A stretch of DNA of 64,000 bases from Cyanobacterium aponinum PCC 10605 (GTDB taxonomy: Bacteria; Cyanobacteriota; Cyanobacteriia; Cyanobacteriales; Cyanobacteriaceae): positions 3,720,001-3,784,000 of the forward strand of contig NC_019776.1 of the NCBI RefSeq assembly GCF_000317675.1. The letters are read 5' to 3'. The translations under genes and the position numbers were made by a program. This document shows, in pieces, positions 59,408 through 64,000 of this stretch. The stretch's first letter is position 1; each line of letters starts with the position of its first letter. The notes beneath the pieces were generated by a model. It was not told the origin of the DNA. It was given only the letters and a program-made list of their open reading frames with translations, and did not search any database.

Positions 59408-60066
59408 ATCTTTCTTACAAGGGTTAATCCATCCCCAATAGGTAGTAAACTCAATTCGATTCTTTCATCTTCAAACAATCTGCGGTTAAATTCTCTCATT
59501 CTTTTGGTGCGATTATCGTTAATTTCGGGATTGGCAACTCTACCATGCCACAAAACGTTATCTATGATCATTAATCCCCCTTTTCTTAATAAATCAAGGG
59601 ATTTTTCATAGTAGTTATAATAATTACTCTTATCGGCATCGATAAAGATGAGGTCAAATTCTTCATTATATCCTTCTTCTTTTAATGCTTCTAAGGTGTC
59701 TAAGGCTGAATCTAAACGGAGAATAATTTTGTCTTCTAAAGAGGCTTTTTGCCAATGTTGACGGGCAATTTCAGCAAATTCGGGATTATTTTCACAGGCG
59801 ATGAGTTGTCCATCTTCGGGTAAAGCTAATGCCATTGCAGTGGAACTGTAACCTAAAAACACTCCTATTTCAAGGATCTTTTTTACCCCTAATAACTTTA
59901 TCAGTAAAGAGATAAACTGTGCTTGTTCGGGAGCTATTTGCATTTTGCCGAGGGGGTGAGTTGAGCTTTTTTCCCTTATCTCCTTAAGAATAGATGCTTC
60001 TTTTAGAGAAACGGATAATAAATATTCATAAAGTGGAGGAGTCAGATTAAGAGTTTGAATCGTCAT
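59404..60066 (-). CDS. Class I SAM-dependent O-methyltransferase
   Basis: 220-residue enzyme of the caffeoyl-CoA/catechol O-methyltransferase family. SAM-binding ILEIGVFLGYSSTAMALALP, the metal and SAM site DLIFIDADKSNYYNYYE, and IDNVLWHGRV match family motifs. Acceptor unknown; cyanobacterial relatives act on caffeate-type and similar diols. The last gene of a minus-strand series with the MHYT and PATAN genes, but 110 bases away from them. Confidence 0.92.
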   Translation of the reverse strand: MTIQTLNLTPPLYEYLLSVSLKEASILKEIREKSSTHPLGKMQIAPEQAQFISLLIKLLGVKKILEIGVFLGYSSTAMALALPEDGQLIACENNPEFAEIARQHWQKASLEDKIILRLDSALDTLEALKEEGYNEEFDLIFIDADKSNYYNYYEKSLDLLRKGGLMIIDNVLWHGRVANPEINDNRTKRMREFNRRLFEDERIELSLLPIGDGLTLVRKI

Positions 60067-60176
60067 AACACAATAAGTAAATTACAAGCAAGATGCTTGT
60101 TTCACGATAGAGAAATGATAATTTTTAATTCCTAATTGCTAATTCATAATTACTTTTTCGTTACTATGCAATTATT

Positions 60177-60923
60177 CTAAACGGAACGATTCCAACTCGC
60201 ATTTAATAACACTATGTAAATAATGGCAAACATCCCAATTACGGTAATTCCAACGGAAGAGCCAATTACCTCACTATCTAAAAAATTAGCCTGTGATAGT
60301 GATAATAAAGAGCTGACATCAATTTTGAATTTAGCGGCGGCCATACCTGTGTAGTGCATAGAAAGAACTGCTCCTCCCATGATTAGAGAAGCGATTACTT
60401 TATATAAGGAGTAGCGGGAATTCTTTTTCATTTGTCTTAGGCTAATTACTATCTTCATCGCCGCAAAGGAGACAACAATAGCAATTATTACGGATAAAGT
60501 AAAAATGATCGGATCATAATTAATAGTTCCGGGGACTCTCATGGCTGCCATACCAATGTAGTGCATACCTGCGATCGCAACCCCCATAGTAATAGAAGCC
60601 GCTAGTAAGGTTTTCAGGTTAACTAATGGTTGAGTAATAATATATAGACCTTGTACACAGCCTATTATCGCCGCCAAAAGAGAAATTACGACGATCAAAA
60701 AATCATAGCTAACTTCAACCCCCATTGAAAAAGCCGTCATAGCGATAAAGTGCATACCCCAAATACCCATACCCATAGTAATAGCACTGATAATTAACCA
60801 AGTCCAACGCTCAATACCTTTATTTAAAACTATTTCATTGGACATTTCAATGGTAAAGAAACCTGCCCCCACGGCAACGATCGCAGATAGTATTACAAGA
60901 GGGATGTCGTAAGTAATATTCAT
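60177..60923 (-). CDS. MHYT domain integral membrane sensor
   Basis: 248 residues, almost entirely seven hydrophobic helices. Three copies of the MHYT-type motif are visible: MHFIAMTAFSMG, MHYIGMAAMRV and MHYTGMAAAKF. MHYT domains are proposed to bind copper and sense O2, CO or NO. There is no attached signalling domain, so any output must come from a partner: the PATAN response regulator gene ends 18 bases upstream on the same strand and is the obvious candidate. Confidence 0.93.
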   Translation of the reverse strand: MNITYDIPLVILSAIVAVGAGFFTIEMSNEIVLNKGIERWTWLIISAITMGMGIWGMHFIAMTAFSMGVEVSYDFLIVVISLLAAIIGCVQGLYIITQPLVNLKTLLAASITMGVAIAGMHYIGMAAMRVPGTINYDPIIFTLSVIIAIVVSFAAMKIVISLRQMKKNSRYSLYKVIASLIMGGAVLSMHYTGMAAAKFKIDVSSLLSLSQANFLDSEVIGSSVGITVIGMFAIIYIVLLNASWNRSV

Positions 60924-60941
60924 GATAATATTTATTTATTT

Positions 60942-62246
60942 CTATAATAAGTATTTATTTACAATAACTAATAATTCTTCTTTCGTAAATGGTTTGGGTA
61001 AGAAGTCATTAGCTCCGATCGCCTCTATTTTTTCTTGAGTTAACATATTAATATTTCCACTCACAATAATTATAGGAACTTGTTTGAAAGTAGGACTGCT
61101 ACGCAAGATTTGACAAAGACGATTACCGTTAATATTTGGCATGGATAAATCCAGCAATATTAAGTCTGGTTTACTCGCAAACAAAGATGGTAAACACTGC
61201 ATGGGATTTGCTACCGTCAAAGTGTCATAATTTTCACTTCCTAAATAATCTTTGATGGTGTCTAACATTACTTGGCTATCATCAATACAAATAATTTTAT
61301 GAGTTTTAGAACCAATAGAAGGAGATGGTTTAATCGTAGAAGAAACGGGAAGATTATTTTTAACAGTATTGACAGTATTAGTGGAAGAAACGATGGTTGA
61401 CTTTACAGAAGAAGATATATTTTCAGCTTTTTCTGTGAAATAATTTCCCCTAACATTACGCACCCGAAGAGAAGAAAGGTTACTAACAGACGGAATTAAT
61501 GGTAATTTATCAAGGGGGGATTTGGGAGGATCTAAAATGATAATGCGATGTTTGATATAAGGATATAATACTTGAGCCAATTTAAAATCATCTTGTTTGA
61601 GTAGGAAGCTAATATTTCTGAGACTTTCTCCCGTCATGGTTTTGACAAGTTTTTGTAATACAGAAGGGGTTAAACTTCCTCCAGATACCTTTGTTGATAA
61701 AAGGCTTATATTGGGGCAAGAAGGGCGCTGATGGGGGGAAGAAATGAAGGGTTTTAGTTTTTGCCATTGGCTAATCTTCCCTTTAAGTGAGTCAATAATT
61801 TGATCGCCTTCTATTCCATTATTCTCAAATATCTTTGGCGCACCCATTAGTGATAGATTATTATTTACTTCCCATTTAGTTTGTCCTTCTGGTAAACAGA
61901 TAAAAGATTCGATCGCATCTTCTGTTAGTTTCCTTAATAGAATATTCTTTTGCTCTCTATTAATTTGATTTTGTTCTACTAATTCTTTTACGATTGCAAG
62001 TAATAAAAACGGTTTACTAAGATTTCTCAAATCAGACCCAATAGTATTAGCAAAGGGAATTTGTAGATGTATTAAGTAATTTTTAACAGTTTCAATAGAC
62101 TGTAAATTGTGTTGGGCATATTGTATTTTACCCTCAACTAAATAAATATTCCATCTGACAGAATTTGTTTGAATTTGTAAATGTCCAGTTTGTTTATTTT
62201 GACAAATTTTCCTTAGTATTTCCAAAGGAGGATATTCTTGATTCAT
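60942..62246 (-). CDS. PatA/PATAN-type response regulator
   Basis: 434 residues. The N-terminal PATAN/DUF4388 region (about 1-150, PLEILRKICQNKQTGHLQIQ, IYLVEGKIQYAQHNL) is followed by a helical middle and a Ser/Thr-rich linker (about 260-315), then a C-terminal receiver (KIICIDDSQVMLDTIKDYLG, LILLDLSMPNINGNRL, PKPFTKEEL). This is the PatA/PixG/PilG layout, in which PATAN receivers act beside CheA kinases in phototaxis and motility. It sits 575 bases downstream of a CheA-type gene, followed 18 bases later by the MHYT gene. Confidence 0.92.
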   Translation of the reverse strand: MNQEYPPLEILRKICQNKQTGHLQIQTNSVRWNIYLVEGKIQYAQHNLQSIETVKNYLIHLQIPFANTIGSDLRNLSKPFLLLAIVKELVEQNQINREQKNILLRKLTEDAIESFICLPEGQTKWEVNNNLSLMGAPKIFENNGIEGDQIIDSLKGKISQWQKLKPFISSPHQRPSCPNISLLSTKVSGGSLTPSVLQKLVKTMTGESLRNISFLLKQDDFKLAQVLYPYIKHRIIILDPPKSPLDKLPLIPSVSNLSSLRVRNVRGNYFTEKAENISSSVKSTIVSSTNTVNTVKNNLPVSSTIKPSPSIGSKTHKIICIDDSQVMLDTIKDYLGSENYDTLTVANPMQCLPSLFASKPDLILLDLSMPNINGNRLCQILRSSPTFKQVPIIIVSGNINMLTQEKIEAIGANDFLPKPFTKEELLVIVNKYLL

Positions 62247-62632
62247 TGCAGATAAAAATAAAATAAATAAGTTTAATTTAAAATATGAAATTTAAGCAAC
62301 ACAAAACGACTCTTGAGATAAGTAAAAATACTCAAAAGATCGAAAATATAAGGAGACACCACGGAATCTCTAATATTGATTAGAAAAAGTTTTTTATGAT
62401 AAAAATAAGATAAAAACAATAAAAATTAGCAATACTAATGTGTTTTTTCTTAATCTAAAATTATTTATGATTGCTGTAAAAAAAAATATTTTGGCCTTAA
62501 TTATAACACAAAATTTTGTCGAATATTTAAAGTTTTGAACAACCTACTTAAGTATAATGTTGAAATCTTAATTTTTATATATAAATAAACTCATTAAAAA
62601 TACACTTTAAATTTGAGAAATGAGTTTGGAGT
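62247..62632. other. AT-rich leader of the PATAN regulator gene
   Basis: About 385 bases without an ORF, GC-poor and with A/T runs. It presumably contains the promoter of the PATAN-MHYT pair; no defined box or repeat was recognised. Confidence 0.4.
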
Positions 62633-62816
62633 TAACCTCAGTTCGGTGTCAGGGTGTTTAGGGGATGAGGAGATAAGGTGTCAGGTTTCAGGTTTCAGGT
62701 TTTAGAAGAAAGTAATGAGTGTTCAGAGTTTTTAATTCTTAATTTTTAATTTTTAATTATCAACTATCCACCCCAACACTATTCACCTTTGCCCTTTGCC
62801 TCTTGCCTTGTGCAAT
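62633..62816. repeat. TAACCT-family repeat between the CheA-type and PATAN genes
   Basis: Starts TAACCTCAGTTCGGTGTCAGG, includes GGTTTCAGGTTTCAGG heptads, GAAAGTAATGAGTG, TTAATTTTTAATTTTTAA and CTTTGCCCTTTGCCTCTTGC. The right end is not preserved. It separates the two chemotaxis-type genes. Confidence 0.65.
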
Positions 62817-62821
62817 GCAAA

Positions 62822-64000
62822 CTAGCTTAATATGAGATTTTTTATCGTTTCGAGTAATTCCCCTTCGTTGTAAGGTTTGGAAAAATAAGCACTTGCCCCC
62901 AAATTAAGAGCTATTTGACGATGTTTTTCGTTACTGCGAGAAGTGAGCATGATAATGGGTAAAGACTGAAATTCAGGTTTTCCTTTGATTTCCTCTAAAA
63001 CTCCGTAGCCGTCTAGGTTGGGCATTTCAATATCGCAAATCATCCCTTGAACAGATAAACCACTTAATAGCTTTTCTACCGCTTCTTGTCCATCTTTGGC
63101 TTCTTCCACTTGATAACCTGCCTTTTCCAGAGTAGAGGCAAGATAACGACGAATATTGATAGAGTCATCGGTAATAAGAATTGTCTTGGTGTTTGGAGTA
63201 ACGAATGTATGGGGAATAGAAGGGATAAAAGTTTGTTCCTCTGTGATAGAAGATTGAATCCAAGAAACAGGATCAATTAAAAGTAATACTCGCCCATCTC
63301 CTAATATCATGGAACTAATAACACCTTCTGGTAAGGGTATATAACTTTCAATAGGACGAATGGTGACTTCTTGTTCTCCCCAATATTTTTCCACTTCTAA
63401 TGCACCCAAGTTATTTCCCTCGCCAACAACGATGGCTACAGATTGATTGATGATGGGATTACCTGACATTTGCCTAGATTGATAGGGGCGATTGAAAGTA
63501 AGAGTTTCTTTTAAGGATATGAGGGGAATTGTTTGATTTTGCCAAGTTATTTGTCGAGAATTTTGTTCTATTTCTGAAGAAAGGTTAAGGACTTCTCGCA
63601 CGCTGTTGACGGGTATAGCGAAAAATCCCCCCGCACTTTCGACAATCATTACCCTTAAAATGGAGGAGTTAAAAGGCACGGTTAAAGTAAATTTTGTCCC
63701 TTCTCCTATCTTGGTGGTAACTTGAATTTCTCCTCCTATTTCGTGCAAGTTGGTGCGTACTACATCCATACCAACTCCACGCCCAGATAATTCGGTAACT
63801 TGATCAGCAGTGCTAAAACCTGCATCAAATATATGATTTACCAATTGATGAGAGGACATTTGCTCTATTTGCTCTGGGCTAAAACCCATTTCTTGGAGTC
63901 TTTGACTGATTTTGTCCAAGTTAATTCCTGCCCCATCATCTTCAATGGTAATAATGGTTTTTGTTCCTCGGTTGACGGCACTTAATTTGATGTTCCCCAT
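62822..64000 (-). CDS. CheA-type hybrid kinase, 5' part outside window
   Basis: The last 392 residues of a large chemotaxis-family kinase. Visible: the end of the HATPase domain (EDDGAGINLDKI, FSTADQVTELSGRGVGMDVV, GEGTKFTLTVPF), a CheW-like coupling domain (about 112-250, FFAIPVNSVREVLNL) and a C-terminal receiver (TILITDDSINIRRYLAST, ICDIEMPNLDGYGV, KPYNEGEL). The ATG at the edge is internal; the HPt and dimerisation domains must lie beyond 64000. Similar hybrids (PilL/PixL/TaxAY types) run type IV pilus motility in cyanobacteria, consistent with the PATAN regulator downstream. Confidence 0.94.
   Translation of the reverse strand: MGNIKLSAVNRGTKTIITIEDDGAGINLDKISQRLQEMGFSPEQIEQMSSHQLVNHIFDAGFSTADQVTELSGRGVGMDVVRTNLHEIGGEIQVTTKIGEGTKFTLTVPFNSSILRVMIVESAGGFFAIPVNSVREVLNLSSEIEQNSRQITWQNQTIPLISLKETLTFNRPYQSRQMSGNPIINQSVAIVVGEGNNLGALEVEKYWGEQEVTIRPIESYIPLPEGVISSMILGDGRVLLLIDPVSWIQSSITEEQTFIPSIPHTFVTPNTKTILITDDSINIRRYLASTLEKAGYQVEEAKDGQEAVEKLLSGLSVQGMICDIEMPNLDGYGVLEEIKGKPEFQSLPIIMLTSRSNEKHRQIALNLGASAYFSKPYNEGELLETIKNLILS

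Overview
The window is a gene-dense, AT-rich piece of a cyanobacterial chromosome. Phycocyanin genes (cpcB, cpcA), photosystem genes (psaL, psaI, psbK), the fluorescence recovery protein gene and cyanoglobin, together with very frequent HIP1 octamers (gcgatcgc), make the assignment to cyanobacteria secure. The low GC content and lack of heterocyst or filament genes suggest a unicellular Cyanobacterium/Geminocystis-like lineage; that narrower placement is inference.

Layout. 1-10 kb: 5' part of aspS, a DUF1350 protein, a candidate small RNA, an A-type Fe-S carrier, a hybrid histidine kinase, gyrB and lipA. 10-18.6 kb, mostly minus strand: JAMM peptidase, Uma2 protein, cpcBA, a PIN toxin-antitoxin pair, mnmA, rplY, purA and an Mrp/ApbC ATPase. 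19-24 kb: SphS-like kinase, a hydrolase-like protein, pentapeptide protein, guaA and cobH/cbiC. 24.5-30.4 kb: an ammonium-transporter/histidine-kinase/receiver fusion followed closely by a receiver-PAS-GGDEF diguanylate cyclase, then a TldE/PmbA protein. 30.8-36.3 kb: moaD-like gene, ParA-like ATPase, TVP38 protein, urtA behind a canonical NtcA promoter, a glycosyltransferase and psbK. 36.6-46 kb: FHA-GGDEF-EAL protein, frp, wrecked ocp and crtW genes, a PirA-like small protein, a peptide/nickel-type binding lipoprotein, glyA and ybeY. 46-58 kb: ilvC, rlmB, an ArsA/Get3-like ATPase, a 7TMR-HD phosphodiesterase, a large two-domain glycosyltransferase, an SPFH protein and glbN. 58-64 kb: divergent psaL and psaI, a Uma2 remnant, an O-methyltransferase, an MHYT protein, a PATAN response regulator and the 3' part of a CheA-type hybrid kinase.

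Main discoveries. (1) A collapsed photoprotection locus: the orange carotenoid protein gene has lost its 5' third and an internal stretch, and abuts head-to-head a crtW beta-carotene ketolase gene lacking its 5' quarter, while frp remains intact. (2) A probable small RNA of about 118 nt with promoter, stem and Rho-independent terminator, between the DUF1350 and Fe-S carrier genes. (3) An ammonium-sensor kinase apparently coupled to c-di-GMP synthesis. (4) Several families of non-coding inverted-repeat (MITE-like) elements. The most abundant has TAACCT(C/G)AGTTTGG-type ends, carries seven-base tandem repeats, and in at least two cases supplies the TAA stop codon of the upstream gene.

I saw no rRNA, tRNA, CRISPR array, prophage or intact insertion sequence.
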